DNA from: Bacteroidia bacterium
GTDB lineage: Bacteria > Bacteroidota > Bacteroidia > Flavobacteriales > Flavobacteriaceae
Direction: 5' to 3'
NCBI GenBank assembly: GCA_030427585.1
Contig: JAUIBW010000018.1
Coordinates: 38,775-102,774 of the forward strand
DNA: 64,000 nucleotides
Below the pieces are notes generated by a model that worked only from the letters and a program-made list of their open reading frames with translations, had not been told where the DNA came from and made no database searches. A program made the translations under genes and the position numbers. The stretch's first letter is position 1. The number at the start of each line of letters is the position of its first letter. Below are positions 1-8,562 of the stretch, piece by piece.

Positions 1-2
1 GC

Positions 3-611
3 TATATGAAAGAAGCAGCTGCCGAATTTGAAAAATTTGTAAAGAAAACAAGATTCTATAAACCAAAAATTGAAGTAATTGCTAATGTTACCGGGAAACC
101 TTATACACATAGTAATGTAGGTAAGTACTTAATAGACCAGTTATCCAACAGTGTAAGATGGTCCGAAAGCATGACATATTTGTTGCATCAGGGAGAGATG
201 AAGTTTGAAGAACTGGGAGTAGGAGATGTACTGACCAAATTGATTGGGTATGTCAAAAGAGATTTCGTAAAAACTGTTAAGGAACAGACCAGTAAGAAGG
301 CAGAAGTTGATCAAAAAAAGGGTTCTAAAACAATATCCAACAGTTCAAAGAAAACGACCAAGCCAATTAAAAAAAACAAACCGGTAACAAAAGTAGCAAA
401 ACAAAAGAAAATATTAGATCCTATTAAACTTGTAGAGCAATGGAACAAAGTTTATCCGGTAGGAACACGAGTACTCTCAGATTTTTACGAAAATGAACTG
501 GAAACCAGATCAGAAGCAATAGTATTGTTTGGGCATCGAGCAGCAGTATATGTCAAAGGGTATAATGGATATTTTGATCTAAGAGAGGTGAAACCTGTTC
601 AAAGCAGTTAA
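3..611 (+). CDS. Malonyl-CoA:ACP transacylase, C-terminal part (gene runs in from the left edge)
   Basis: The frame is open from base 3 and has no start of its own. The first residues (YMKEAAAEFEKFV) match the region after the catalytic His of FabD-type acyltransferases, where a HSxYM motif is usual, so the active-site Ser and His lie outside the window. About 85 residues of FabD fold are followed by a lysine-rich linker and then a compact domain of about 65 residues ending at LREVKPV that ordinary FabD proteins lack. The next gene starts directly at the stop codon, so the two are probably co-transcribed. A stand-alone acyltransferase beside a free ACP would suit a trans-AT polyketide synthase further left, but that is inference. 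The FabD assignment is firm; the role of the added domain is unknown. Confidence 0.8.
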   Translation, partial: YMKEAAAEFEKFVKKTRFYKPKIEVIANVTGKPYTHSNVGKYLIDQLSNSVRWSESMTYLLHQGEMKFEELGVGDVLTKLIGYVKRDFVKTVKEQTSKKAEVDQKKGSKTISNSSKKTTKPIKKNKPVTKVAKQKKILDPIKLVEQWNKVYPVGTRVLSDFYENELETRSEAIVLFGHRAAVYVKGYNGYFDLREVKPVQSS

Positions 612-1541
612 ATGAAAAATAAATTAATATTTATTTTTTTGGATGGAGTTGGTTTAGGAAAAAATGTGAAATTCAATCCATTTACCAAAGCTTTTATGCC
701 TACATTGTTTAGCCTGGTTGGAGAAAAATTAGCCGATACCACAAATGTCGTTAAGCCAAGTTTTCTGGCAAAAGGAATTGATGCTTGCCTGGGAGTTGAA
801 GGAATACCTCAAAGTGCTACCGGACAGACATCTTTATTTACCGGGTATAATGCACAGGCGTTTTTAGGGCATCACTTGATGGCATATCCAAATGATCAAT
901 TGATAGCAATGATCAATAAAAGATCAATTTTTAAATATGCCAAAGAGCATTATATTAAAAGTATTTTTGCTAATTCCTATACCGATGGATTTTTTAAATC
1001 TTTTGATAAAAATTCTTCAAATTATAGTGTGACTACACGTTGCGTATTAGCTGCCAAAAATAGTTTTAATACTATGAATGATCTTGTTGAAGGCAGAGCT
1101 GTACATTGGGATATTACCAACCTTACTTTACAAGATATGCCCAATAATATGGTGCCTTTGATAACTCCGTTTATAGCTGGAGAAAATTTAAAGAACTTAA
1201 CAAACGACTATGATTTGATTGTATATGAATGTTTTTTACCAGATTTAATAGGACATAGAAAGGATATGAATAAATCCATCATGTTTTTAGAAATGTTTGA
1301 CGAATTTCTTCGTGGAGTAATTCATGATAAACCAGAAAATATTCATGTTTTAATAACTAGCGATCATGGGAATATTGAAGATCTTTCCTTTGGTGGGCAT
1401 AGTAAAAATGAGGTTCCGCTTATTTTTATAGGAAAAGAAGCACATCACTTTTTAAAAGTGAGCGCCATTGATGAACTATTCGATACTATATTTTCAAAAC
1501 TATTTAATACGATCTCTATTACTAAGTTTGAAAAGATTTGA
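612..1541 (+). CDS. Metalloenzyme of the alkaline phosphatase / cofactor-independent phosphoglycerate mutase superfamily
   Basis: A 309-residue protein with the metal-site motifs of this superfamily: FLDGVGLG near residues 9-16 (metal Asp11), GQTSLFTG at 71-78 with a candidate Thr/Ser nucleophile, PDLIGH, and the C-terminal pair SDHGNIED and GGHSKNEVP, typical of iPGM-like metalloenzymes. It is much shorter than true iPGM (about 510 residues) and lacks the inserted transferase domain, so glycolytic mutase activity is unlikely. The substrate cannot be read from sequence. The ATG follows directly on the stop of the acyltransferase gene, which points to an operon and to a role in or beside the polyketide pathway, but that link is only positional. 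Confidence 0.75.
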   Translation: MKNKLIFIFLDGVGLGKNVKFNPFTKAFMPTLFSLVGEKLADTTNVVKPSFLAKGIDACLGVEGIPQSATGQTSLFTGYNAQAFLGHHLMAYPNDQLIAMINKRSIFKYAKEHYIKSIFANSYTDGFFKSFDKNSSNYSVTTRCVLAAKNSFNTMNDLVEGRAVHWDITNLTLQDMPNNMVPLITPFIAGENLKNLTNDYDLIVYECFLPDLIGHRKDMNKSIMFLEMFDEFLRGVIHDKPENIHVLITSDHGNIEDLSFGGHSKNEVPLIFIGKEAHHFLKVSAIDELFDTIFSKLFNTISITKFEKI

Positions 1542-1543
1542 TA

Positions 1544-1957
1544 ATGTATTCTATAAATATGTTTTTTGAATCCTTTAAAAAGTGGCTGGAGCATACCTTT
1601 TTTCAGATTACCTATCCTTACTATTGCCAGATTTGAGAAAAAATCACAATTCCTTTGTTGGCAATATAGTCATGCACATTTGTTCGGGTGATTATTGTTG
1701 ATAGAAGCACCAAAGAGCTGTTATAGAACAATATTTGGGATTTTTGCATATAGCTCACACAAATGACCATATTTAACCTTGAATGGATATAATTTTGCAT
1801 ACCCACTCACTCTGGCGATGATGTAGTTTGTGCGGTAGAGAAAAATATCAAACTAGGAATTGATATTGAAGAAAACAGTGATCACTTCTACAATGTATCA
1901 CTGGTTAAAGAATCACATTTGCAAGTTAGCCTAGTTAGCAAATTAATTAAGAACTAA
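1544..1957 (+). pseudogene. Degraded 4'-phosphopantetheinyl transferase (Sfp/AcpT type)
   Basis: No single frame is open, but conceptual translation across frames gives a recognisable PPTase. From 1611 one frame reads IARFEKKSQFLCWQY then SHAHLFG, a stop at 1689, then LLLIEAPKS and, after another stop, PYLTLNGYNFAYP. From 1808 a second frame reads HSGDDVVCAVEKNIKLGIDI, which is the FNxSHS...VVCA...GIDIE metal/CoA-binding core of the family. That frame ends at the TAA at 1955-1957, long before the WxxKE region. A possible original ATG is at 1544. At least one frameshift, several stops and a missing C-terminal half make this a relic. It sits between the acyltransferase operon and the ACP gene, where a carrier-protein activating enzyme would be expected. 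Confidence 0.75.
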
Positions 1958-1978
1958 TTCAAACTTAAATTTTAGATT

Positions 1979-2233
1979 ATGGATAAGAACGAAAACGACA
2001 TTTTTGATAGAATAGCTGCTCATGTAGCAGATATATCTTTTGATATAGATCACGGACCGATTATACGTTCTTCAATGTTATCTCCCCTTGGAATAGATTC
2101 TATTGGGCGAGCTGAACTAATTGCCAGAATGTTAGAAGAATTATCGTTAACAGATTCAGCAAGAGAATTTTATAAAGCCAATAACCTTGGAGAACTTGCA
2201 GCGTTATTTGCAAATAGGCTGAAGGAGCAGTGA
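1979..2233 (+). CDS. Free-standing acyl carrier protein
   Basis: 84 residues with the phosphopantetheine site LGIDSIGRAEL (Ser41) and the usual four-helix ACP length. The C-terminal part (LEELSLTDSAREF, NNLGELAALF) looks more like stand-alone ACPs of polyketide clusters, including beta-branching donor ACPs, than like the housekeeping fatty-acid ACP; this sub-assignment is tentative. The gene begins 21 bp after the PPTase relic and may share the promoter of the genes to its left. It would be loaded by a PPTase elsewhere in the genome because the local one is broken. A second, different ACP (8563-8796) opens the facing operon. Confidence 0.85.
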   Translation: MDKNENDIFDRIAAHVADISFDIDHGPIIRSSMLSPLGIDSIGRAELIARMLEELSLTDSAREFYKANNLGELAALFANRLKEQ

Positions 2234-2310
2234 CTCCTGTTAGTTGATCAAGATTCATAATTAAATACTTTTTATCGGAAACCAGAATTGATTTTTTGAC
2301 TAAAAGCTTT

Positions 2311-2358
2311 TAGATAGATCTATCTATTTCTTGTTTTCACTTTGTACTTTTGTACAAA
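2311..2358 (+). promoter_or_regulatory. Candidate promoter and palindromic operators upstream of the DUF4386 gene
   Basis: Two perfect palindromes lie about 70-120 bp before the ATG at 2429. TAGATAGATCTATCTA (2311-2326) has 8-bp half-sites, as TetR-type operators often do. TTTGTAC-TTTT-GTACAAA (2341-2358) contains TACTTTTG (2345-2352), which fits the Bacteroidota -7 consensus TAnnTTTG. No convincing -33 TTG is placed correctly. The regulator is not in the window; TetR is a guess from symmetry only. Confidence 0.45.
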
Positions 2359-2428
2359 ATTTTAAAAAACCAGTTAGTCGTGTTTTTGTTACTTATTAAA
2401 AAAAAAATTATAGCAAAAAAAATAGCTC

Positions 2429-3115
2429 ATGTATTTAATAAAAAGTAAAGTAAGATTAGCAGGTTTATTATTTATTGCAGGTATGATTGCAGGGGTTTTT
2501 AGTGTAGCACCATCAATTGATTCTACAAAATATTTAACAGAAGCAGCTGCAAATTCTAATAATGTAATCATTGATGCTTTCTTTCAATTTATAATGTCAC
2601 TTACATATTTAGGAATTGCAATTTTATTATATCCTGTAATCAGAAGGTTTGATGGTAGTTTAGCAATCGGCTTTTTTAGTTTTAGGATAATTTCGGCAAC
2701 ACTCGTAATTTTTGGAACCATATTATTATTGTCCATATTAGCATTAAGCCAGGAGTTTGTATATAATTCACCTCAAAGCTCTCCAGATTTAAAAGCATTA
2801 GGAAATGTATTTAAAGTTATGCGAGATTATATTAATCATGTATTTATGGTTCTGGTTTTATGTATAGGAAATTTTATGTTGTATGTTTTATTAGTAAAAT
2901 CAAGATTAGTGCCTCGTTGGCTTTCAGTTTGGGGAGTGTTGGGTACATTGTTGTCTGCAATAGCAAGTATTTTGATTTTATTTCAGGTTATTGAAATTAT
3001 CACAGCCGAATACTTAATTTTAAATGTTCCAACAGCAATACTAGAATTAATTCTAGGGATATGGTTAATGGTAAACGGATTTGACAGAAAAGTATGTGCA
3101 GAAATACACGAATAA
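2429..3115 (+). CDS. DUF4386 family membrane protein
   Basis: 228 residues with about six hydrophobic segments. It carries features I associate with DUF4386: an N-terminal RLAGLLFIAGMIAGVFS segment, a middle LYPVIRR segment, and VPRWLSVWGVLGTLLSA near residues 160-176. The family is widespread in Bacteroidota and Actinobacteria and has no established function. The gene is monocistronic, with a terminator-poor 194-bp gap before the convergent PKS operon. The palindromic promoter region upstream suggests a dedicated repressor. Confidence 0.75.
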   Translation: MYLIKSKVRLAGLLFIAGMIAGVFSVAPSIDSTKYLTEAAANSNNVIIDAFFQFIMSLTYLGIAILLYPVIRRFDGSLAIGFFSFRIISATLVIFGTILLLSILALSQEFVYNSPQSSPDLKALGNVFKVMRDYINHVFMVLVLCIGNFMLYVLLVKSRLVPRWLSVWGVLGTLLSAIASILILFQVIEIITAEYLILNVPTAILELILGIWLMVNGFDRKVCAEIHE

Positions 3116-3309
3116 AGAAAATACCAGAAAGTACAAAAGATGTATACTAATTTTATAATATAATGGTAAGTATATCTTTTTGAATTAGAATTTTAGCTTT
3201 GTGTAAATAGAATTCTATTTCCTTCATACTGCAAATCCGAAAATATTTTTTAGAAATTTAAGGTATCGTTTTTCTATACTGTATTTACTAAGTGGTAAGA
3301 ATCTTTAGT

Positions 3310-3798
3310 TTATAGAATTAGCTTTTTTTTATCTATCATGGCTACTGTAACCGTTCCTTTTGCAAAGAGTGTATCACCATTATATGCCTTTATTTTTAGA
3401 CAAGAAGCGGCTCCCATACTCCAGTCTAATTCTCCATGTAAATATACTAATGTTCCAGGGACAACAGGGGTAAAGAATTTAACCTTATATTCTCCAAAAA
3501 CACCTATTTTATGTGAGTTCACCTTATAATTAATAGGTTGTTCTTTTTCCCATTCCTGATTACTTAACTGTACCAGTAAACCACAGGTTTGCCCCATAGC
3601 TTCAGTTAACAATACACCTGGAAAAATTGGTAACTCTGGAAAATGCCCTTGAAAAGCGGGTTCTCCAATACCTATAGCTTTTATGGCGATAATAGATTTC
3701 CCTTTTTCATACTCTATTACCTGATCAACTAACTGGAAAGGGTATCTATGTGGCAATAATTTTTGTATTTGATAATTCTGTAATAGTACCTTTTTCAT
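3310..3798 (-). CDS. FabZ-like 3-hydroxyacyl-ACP dehydratase
   Basis: 162 residues with a hot-dog fold signature: LPHRYPFQLVD near residues 15-25 and GHFPELPIFPGVLLTEAMGQ at 51-70, which supplies catalytic His52 and Glu66 of the FabZ family. It should dehydrate beta-hydroxyacyl-ACP to the trans-enoyl product. It is the last gene of the minus-strand operon, and its ATG overlaps the stop of the upstream ketosynthase-like gene by one base (TAATG), which implies translational coupling. There is no enoyl reductase in the operon, so a product that keeps double bases conjugated (a polyene) would be expected; that is inference. Confidence 0.9.
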   Translation of the reverse strand: MKKVLLQNYQIQKLLPHRYPFQLVDQVIEYEKGKSIIAIKAIGIGEPAFQGHFPELPIFPGVLLTEAMGQTCGLLVQLSNQEWEKEQPINYKVNSHKIGVFGEYKVKFFTPVVPGTLVYLHGELDWSMGAASCLKIKAYNGDTLFAKGTVTVAMIDKKKLIL

Positions 3799-4895
3799 TA
3801 GTTGTATTTTTTAATAAGTGTTACTACTGTATACCCTGTTTTGTCTATAGTCGCAACAATTACATTTATAGGAGTTATTTGAATACCCCCTGTTTGAATG
3901 GTGTTTTTTGTGAAGTAACCTTTTACTTCTTTTAGTTGCCCATCGAACAATCCTATCGTGTATAAAATACTCGCCAACCCACCAGCATTATCACCGTTTC
4001 CATATATCATTTCTGGGAAAAATAATTTAGGTGTCTTTCCTAACGTTATACAAATTTCCGAAGACAATGTAACTCCATTTATATTGTGAGCCCCAGAACC
4101 TACCATGATCATGTCTATATCCAAAATAGTAAGTCTGTTATTGACGATTAATTCTTGGATTAAGAAAGCTAATAAGTTTTCGTGCGACTGTTCTTTGTAA
4201 CTTTGTCCTGAAATAACTTCAACTATAATCCCATAAATTAATTGCTCATTCTCTAATGCTGTCTCTACCCTTTCTAAAGCTATAGAAACCCCATATTCGT
4301 TAGCGATGGGTAATTTAGTCTCTCTGTTTTCTCCTTCTCTAATTGCCTTATGATATTTAGATATTATTTCTGTCGAACCCACTATGGCGCAATCAACGAT
4401 ATTATCTTTTAAATGCATAGAAGCAATATCAATAGCTTGAATCGCACTACATGTACCTCCGTTAATAGAAAAATTTGGTCCGGTAATTTTAGTTTGAATT
4501 GCCATTTGCGAAGCTGCGGCATTAGCAATTGTATTTGGTGTGCTCATCGGACTTACTAATTCTGGTCCATCGTGCTTAGCGACTAGATCAAAAACAAACC
4601 CATCTTCAATGTTGGATAATTCGGATCCATCATATAAGCCTATCCGATCTTTATTCAATTCAACGATATCATTTACTTTATTCTGATAGATACATTGAAA
4701 TGCCAAGTTGCAATACATTTTAGTTGCTTTACTAAAATAACGAAACCCTCTTTTTCCTAAGAATCCATCTGGATCATAGGTATTCATTTTGGTTGTCGGT
4801 AAATTTTGATCAATTTTATTGTAGAATGTTTTTACCCCACTTCCTAAAGAAGAAACATATCCTAGCCCTACTATTGCGATATCATTATTACTCAT
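3798..4895 (-). CDS. Ketosynthase-like protein lacking the catalytic triad (chain-length-factor type)
   Basis: 365 residues with thiolase-fold organisation. An ungapped match of FSINGGTCSAIQAI (142-155) to the canonical SISTACASSLQAI puts Thr148 where the nucleophilic Cys belongs, with Cys149 one residue later. The AHGTGT motif is replaced by AHNING (269-274; His270 kept), and the second His motif (GH) is GD at 301-302. It therefore cannot act as a normal condensing enzyme. Its partner is probably the complete ketosynthase encoded 17 bp upstream, as KSbeta/CLF partners KSalpha in type II polyketide and aryl polyene systems. The stop overlaps the fabZ-like start by one base. An alternative is an inactive KS paralog with a scaffold role. 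Confidence 0.8.
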   Translation of the reverse strand: MSNNDIAIVGLGYVSSLGSGVKTFYNKIDQNLPTTKMNTYDPDGFLGKRGFRYFSKATKMYCNLAFQCIYQNKVNDIVELNKDRIGLYDGSELSNIEDGFVFDLVAKHDGPELVSPMSTPNTIANAAASQMAIQTKITGPNFSINGGTCSAIQAIDIASMHLKDNIVDCAIVGSTEIISKYHKAIREGENRETKLPIANEYGVSIALERVETALENEQLIYGIIVEVISGQSYKEQSHENLLAFLIQELIVNNRLTILDIDMIMVGSGAHNINGVTLSSEICITLGKTPKLFFPEMIYGNGDNAGGLASILYTIGLFDGQLKEVKGYFTKNTIQTGGIQITPINVIVATIDKTGYTVVTLIKKYN

Positions 4896-4912
4896 TATTT
4901 GTTCTAGTTTGT

Positions 4913-6142
4913 TTAATTGTATTGACTAAAGATTAAACTACAGATGTTTCCTCCAAAAGCAAATGAGTTACTCATGATATTAGTAATTTTTGTTTGCTTT
5001 ATTCCTTGATTATTTAAGTCTATTGAAATAGGGAAAGACTCATCTGTTTTTTCTGTATTCTTTGTACTTGGAATGATCTGTTCTTGTAATGATAATACTG
5101 CCGATATTCCTTCAAAAGCACTTGCAGCTCCCATACAGTGACCAATTACCGATTTTAAACAATGGATAGGTATGTCTGTTAATTTTTCTCCGAAAACTTT
5201 ATACATAGCATTAACCTCATGAGAATCGTTGGCTTTTGTTCCTGTTCCGTGAGCACTAATATAGCTAATGTCGTCTATAGTTAATCCGCTATATTTAAGA
5301 GCCTTCTTCATGGCTAAAGCTGCTCCATTTCCGTCTGGATCTGGAGCGGTTGGGTGATAAGCATCACAACTTAATCCGTATCCAGAGATCTCTCCATATA
5401 TTTTTGCTCCTCTTTCTAATGCATGTTCTAATTCTTCTAAAACCATGATTCCGGCTCCTTCACCAACTACCATTCCTGTTCTGTCTTCTGCAAAAGGTTT
5501 AACTTTTTCTTTGGTCATTGCTCCTAATCTGTAAAAGATTGTATAACAAGACCTTGTAAATGGATCCGAACCTCCGGCTAACATAACTTTAGAACGTCCT
5601 TGTTTAATCATTGAGAAAGCTGTGCCAAAAGCGTAGTTTCCTGCTGTGCAGGCAGTTGGAATTACCATATTTGTTCCTCCAAGATTGCAAAGCTTAGCTA
5701 CCGTAGAGCTCATTTCTATTGGCCTGAAATAAGATAACATTTTCTTTGCATCTGTTGATAATTCTTCTTTTTCATTTTGAATACCGAAAGTATCTATAGT
5801 GCGCTCTACAATGTCTTCTGTTCCGTTAGTAGTTCCTAAGATTATTCCATACCTGTTTGGGTAATCTATTTTTTCTGAAAGACCAGCATCTATTAGTGCC
5901 ATTTGAGAAGCTTTATATGCATACTCTACAGACGTACTATATGAAGATATATCTTCTTTGCACGTTAATATATTCTCACCAATAACCTCTGCAGATAGTG
6001 AAGTACCTTTAAATCTGGCGCTATCCAATTTGGTTAAATGGCGTATTCCTGTATTCTTCTCTTTTACGTTTTTCCAGAATTCCTGGATATTAGATCCGAT
6101 TGGGCTCACAACACCTAAACCGGTAATTACTACTCTTTTCAT
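4913..6142 (-). CDS. Beta-ketoacyl-ACP synthase (FabF/KSalpha type)
   Basis: 409 residues, the usual FabF length, with the full Cys-His-His set: TACTAG around Cys165, SAHGTGT around His298 and SVIGHCMGAA around His335. It should catalyse decarboxylative condensation of malonyl-ACP with the growing chain. The N-terminus MKRVVITGLGVVSPIG is standard, so the ATG at 6142 is secure. It lies between fabG-like (38 bp upstream) and the triad-less ketosynthase (17 bp downstream), which makes the pair a likely heterodimer. FabF-like type II PKS condensing enzymes cannot be told from fatty-acid FabF on motifs alone; the neighbours favour specialised metabolism. Confidence 0.88.
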   Translation of the reverse strand: MKRVVITGLGVVSPIGSNIQEFWKNVKEKNTGIRHLTKLDSARFKGTSLSAEVIGENILTCKEDISSYSTSVEYAYKASQMALIDAGLSEKIDYPNRYGIILGTTNGTEDIVERTIDTFGIQNEKEELSTDAKKMLSYFRPIEMSSTVAKLCNLGGTNMVIPTACTAGNYAFGTAFSMIKQGRSKVMLAGGSDPFTRSCYTIFYRLGAMTKEKVKPFAEDRTGMVVGEGAGIMVLEELEHALERGAKIYGEISGYGLSCDAYHPTAPDPDGNGAALAMKKALKYSGLTIDDISYISAHGTGTKANDSHEVNAMYKVFGEKLTDIPIHCLKSVIGHCMGAASAFEGISAVLSLQEQIIPSTKNTEKTDESFPISIDLNNQGIKQTKITNIMSNSFAFGGNICSLIFSQYN

Positions 6143-6180
6143 AATGCTTTGTTTGAAATTGTAATGTTTCTATTAGGTTA

Positions 6181-6930
6181 TTATGCGGTCAATCCTCCGT
6201 CTATAACAAGAGTATGGCCTGTAATGTAATCGCTAGAAGGGGATGCTAAAAATTCAACAGCATCGGCAACTTCTTTTGACTCTCCCATACGTTTCATAGG
6301 AACCATGGTATTTATTTTCTTTTTAGCTAGTTCGGGCATGGTATCAACCATTTCTGTTGCAATAAATCCCGGTGCTACAGCATTTATTTGTACGCCAAAA
6401 GAAGCAAATTCTCTGGCTAATGTTTTTGTTAATGAGATAATTGCAGCTTTAGAACTAGCATAATTAGCTTGACCTTGACTACCTTTTAACCCAGAAACCG
6501 ATGAAATATTAATGATTTTTCCTCTCCCTCTTCTAATTGCTTTATTTCCAAAAGCTTTAGTCATATTGAAAACGCCATTTAAGTTAGTATTGATAACATC
6601 ATTCCAATCTTGTCGTTGCATTCTTAAAAATGCTTTATCTTTTGTGATTCCCGCATTATTTACTAATCCATAAATCTCCCCCATATCTTCTTCAATCTTA
6701 GAAATTAGTTGTTCTATGTCATCATAATTTCTAACATCTAGTTTATAGCATTTAATTCTTGAATCATTGTTTCCTAAAGTGCATATCATTTTCTCTGCAG
6801 AAGTTTGATTATTATTATAAGTAAAGGCCACTTTTGCACCTGATTTATAGAACTTTTCAACTATTGCTTTACCAATTCCTTTACTACCTCCTGTTATTAG
6901 AAATAATTTGTCTGTTAAGTCGTTTTTCAT
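6181..6930 (-). CDS. FabG-like 3-oxoacyl-ACP reductase (SDR family)
   Basis: 249 residues, a classical short-chain dehydrogenase: cofactor motif TGGSKGIG at 13-20, NNAG at 91-94, and catalytic Ser144, Tyr157 and Lys161 in the ISS...YASSK region. The end ITGHTLVIDGGLTA is typical of FabG. It would reduce beta-ketoacyl-ACP with NADPH, giving the hydroxyacyl substrate for the FabZ-like protein. It is the third gene of the minus-strand operon, separated from the flavoenzyme gene by 110 bp that contain a short IS-end-like sequence (6964-6991). Confidence 0.9.
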   Translation of the reverse strand: MKNDLTDKLFLITGGSKGIGKAIVEKFYKSGAKVAFTYNNNQTSAEKMICTLGNNDSRIKCYKLDVRNYDDIEQLISKIEEDMGEIYGLVNNAGITKDKAFLRMQRQDWNDVINTNLNGVFNMTKAFGNKAIRRGRGKIINISSVSGLKGSQGQANYASSKAAIISLTKTLAREFASFGVQINAVAPGFIATEMVDTMPELAKKKINTMVPMKRMGESKEVADAVEFLASPSSDYITGHTLVIDGGLTA

Positions 6931-6963
6931 GTTTTAATTTAAATTTTAATGATGTTTGGTTAG

Positions 6964-6991
6964 CTGGTCAAACAATAGGTTGAAAGCCTAG
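6964..6991 (+). repeat. 28-bp sequence resembling the element end at the right edge of the window
   Basis: CTGGTC...AATAGG.TGAAAGCC matches 22 of 28 positions with bases 63884-63911, where the same sequence starts a run of hairpins just before a transposase-like start. It lies in the 110-bp gap between the flavoenzyme and fabG-like genes, on the strand opposite to the operon. It may be a relic end of an IS200/IS605-type element. It is short enough that chance similarity is not excluded. Confidence 0.35.
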
Positions 6992-7040
6992 GTCATCTCT
7001 TTATAAATTTATCTGCACTTTCTAATAATACAAGTTCTTT

Positions 7041-8528
7041 TTAGCCTAGCTTGGCATGCATAAAACCGTGACACATTGCAGATTCATATCCAGCTCCTGA
7101 AGCCCATGTTCCAACGAATTTTAACCCTTTTACCGGGGATTTAAATAAGAATCTCATATTGTCGTTTGGTGAAATTTTATACCCAAAAGCTGAGCCTTCT
7201 GGAGAATTTGTATATTTTTTATTCGTTTTTGGCGTAGAACTTTCCTTATAAAGAATATGTCCTTCTAATTTTGGGAAGTATTGGTAAGCACGCTGAATAA
7301 TACGTTCTTGAATACGCTCTTTTTTTAGCAAATATGCTTGTTCTTCTAGTTCGAACCAGTCACTTTTATAATCTAGGACAATGAGTTGCACAGTCCTACC
7401 ACATTCTGGATCCATTTTATGGTAATTAGTAACACTTAAGCTTAGTTTATCATAACGTTCGTCTGATTCTTTTTCTTCTGGAGTTAATATGTCGCCTTTA
7501 TCACTTACAAGAATGTACTCTTCTTTAGTAAAACCTAATTCTTCGGGATCTACATCTGTAATGATGTAAACACAGAAATGCCCCCATCCAAATTTTAAGT
7601 TCTGTAGCTTACTTTCGAAAGCTTCTTTTTCAGAAAATTCAGGTAACATTTTCATTACATTGTGAGGAGAACATGTTGCCGTAACAGTTTTGGTAACAAA
7701 ATGATGTTTTCTGCTATTTACCTGAGTTATTTTACCTTCTTCATTAAGTTCAATTTGATGAACAGTATCTTTAAGAGATACATATCCGCCTCTTTCTTTG
7801 AACTCTTTTAATAAAAAGTTTGAAAGTGATTGCGCTGTACCTAATACATATCCTGGTTTTGTACAAAAAACAGCATATAAATAGTGTAAAAAGTAAACAG
7901 CATTGGCCTCATTAGCATGTGTTCCTAAATACATCGAAATAGCACTTAAAACTTCTATTAAATGTTTATTTTTAAAGTGTGATTGGAAATATTGTTTAAC
8001 TGTAAGATTGTGAAGTTGCCTGGTTTCTGGAAGTAAATTTCTATTTAATTGATATTCACCTAGAAGCATTCTTACAAACATATAGTTTTGATAACCAATA
8101 GTATTGATATCATGAAAAAAGTTATTAAGACTTTCTTTTTCTTCAGGAAATTGTGCATTGAGATATACCTCAATTTCTTTGATGTTTCCAGGAATGTGAT
8201 AATATTGCCCTTTTACATGAATAGAAAACAGCTCATCAAAATACTTAAAATCTAATTTCTCCCAAAGATCTATTCTTTCAAATACATTTCTTAGGTTAGC
8301 ATTTTTACCCAGACCTGTTATTTTGTGTTGACTACAATCGAATCTATATTTTCGCTTGTTACGCACAAAACTGGTAGCATACCCTCCAGGATAAATATGC
8401 CCTTCTACAATAGCAACATTTTTCTTTTTTTCTAATAGAGTAATGCCATATATCAACCCAGTTAAACCAGCACCAATAATAAGTTCGTTGACTTCTTTTG
8501 TTTTTATCACTAATTCTTTATGGATCAT
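7041..8528 (-). CDS. CrtI/phytoene desaturase-like FAD oxidoreductase
   Basis: 495 residues. A dinucleotide-binding motif GAGLTGLIYGITLLEKK near residues 19-35 is followed by an acidic strand end (VAIVEG) and PGGYATSFVR, the pattern of phytoene desaturase, carotenoid isomerase and amine oxidase flavoproteins. The C-terminal GLKFVGTWASGAGYESAMCH supplies the second FAD-contact region. It sits second in the PKS operon, between ACP and fabG-like. Desaturase-like flavoenzymes are known in some highly reducing type II PKS clusters, where they act on the polyene chain or on ring formation; whether this one desaturates, isomerises or aromatises cannot be told. A carotenoid role is less likely because no crtB is nearby. 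Confidence 0.75.
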   Translation of the reverse strand: MIHKELVIKTKEVNELIIGAGLTGLIYGITLLEKKKNVAIVEGHIYPGGYATSFVRNKRKYRFDCSQHKITGLGKNANLRNVFERIDLWEKLDFKYFDELFSIHVKGQYYHIPGNIKEIEVYLNAQFPEEKESLNNFFHDINTIGYQNYMFVRMLLGEYQLNRNLLPETRQLHNLTVKQYFQSHFKNKHLIEVLSAISMYLGTHANEANAVYFLHYLYAVFCTKPGYVLGTAQSLSNFLLKEFKERGGYVSLKDTVHQIELNEEGKITQVNSRKHHFVTKTVTATCSPHNVMKMLPEFSEKEAFESKLQNLKFGWGHFCVYIITDVDPEELGFTKEEYILVSDKGDILTPEEKESDERYDKLSLSVTNYHKMDPECGRTVQLIVLDYKSDWFELEEQAYLLKKERIQERIIQRAYQYFPKLEGHILYKESSTPKTNKKYTNSPEGSAFGYKISPNDNMRFLFKSPVKGLKFVGTWASGAGYESAMCHGFMHAKLG

Positions 8529-8562
8529 TTTAATTTCTAATTTATTGACATTAGTTTACAGA

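Noticed and set aside
612..1541. Glycolytic cofactor-independent phosphoglycerate mutase
   Set aside because: Metal-site motifs are shared, but the protein is 200 residues too short and lacks the transferase insertion.
7041..8528. Carotenoid phytoene desaturase
   Set aside because: Fold and motifs fit the superfamily, but no phytoene synthase, cyclase or hydroxylase genes are near and it sits inside a PKS operon.
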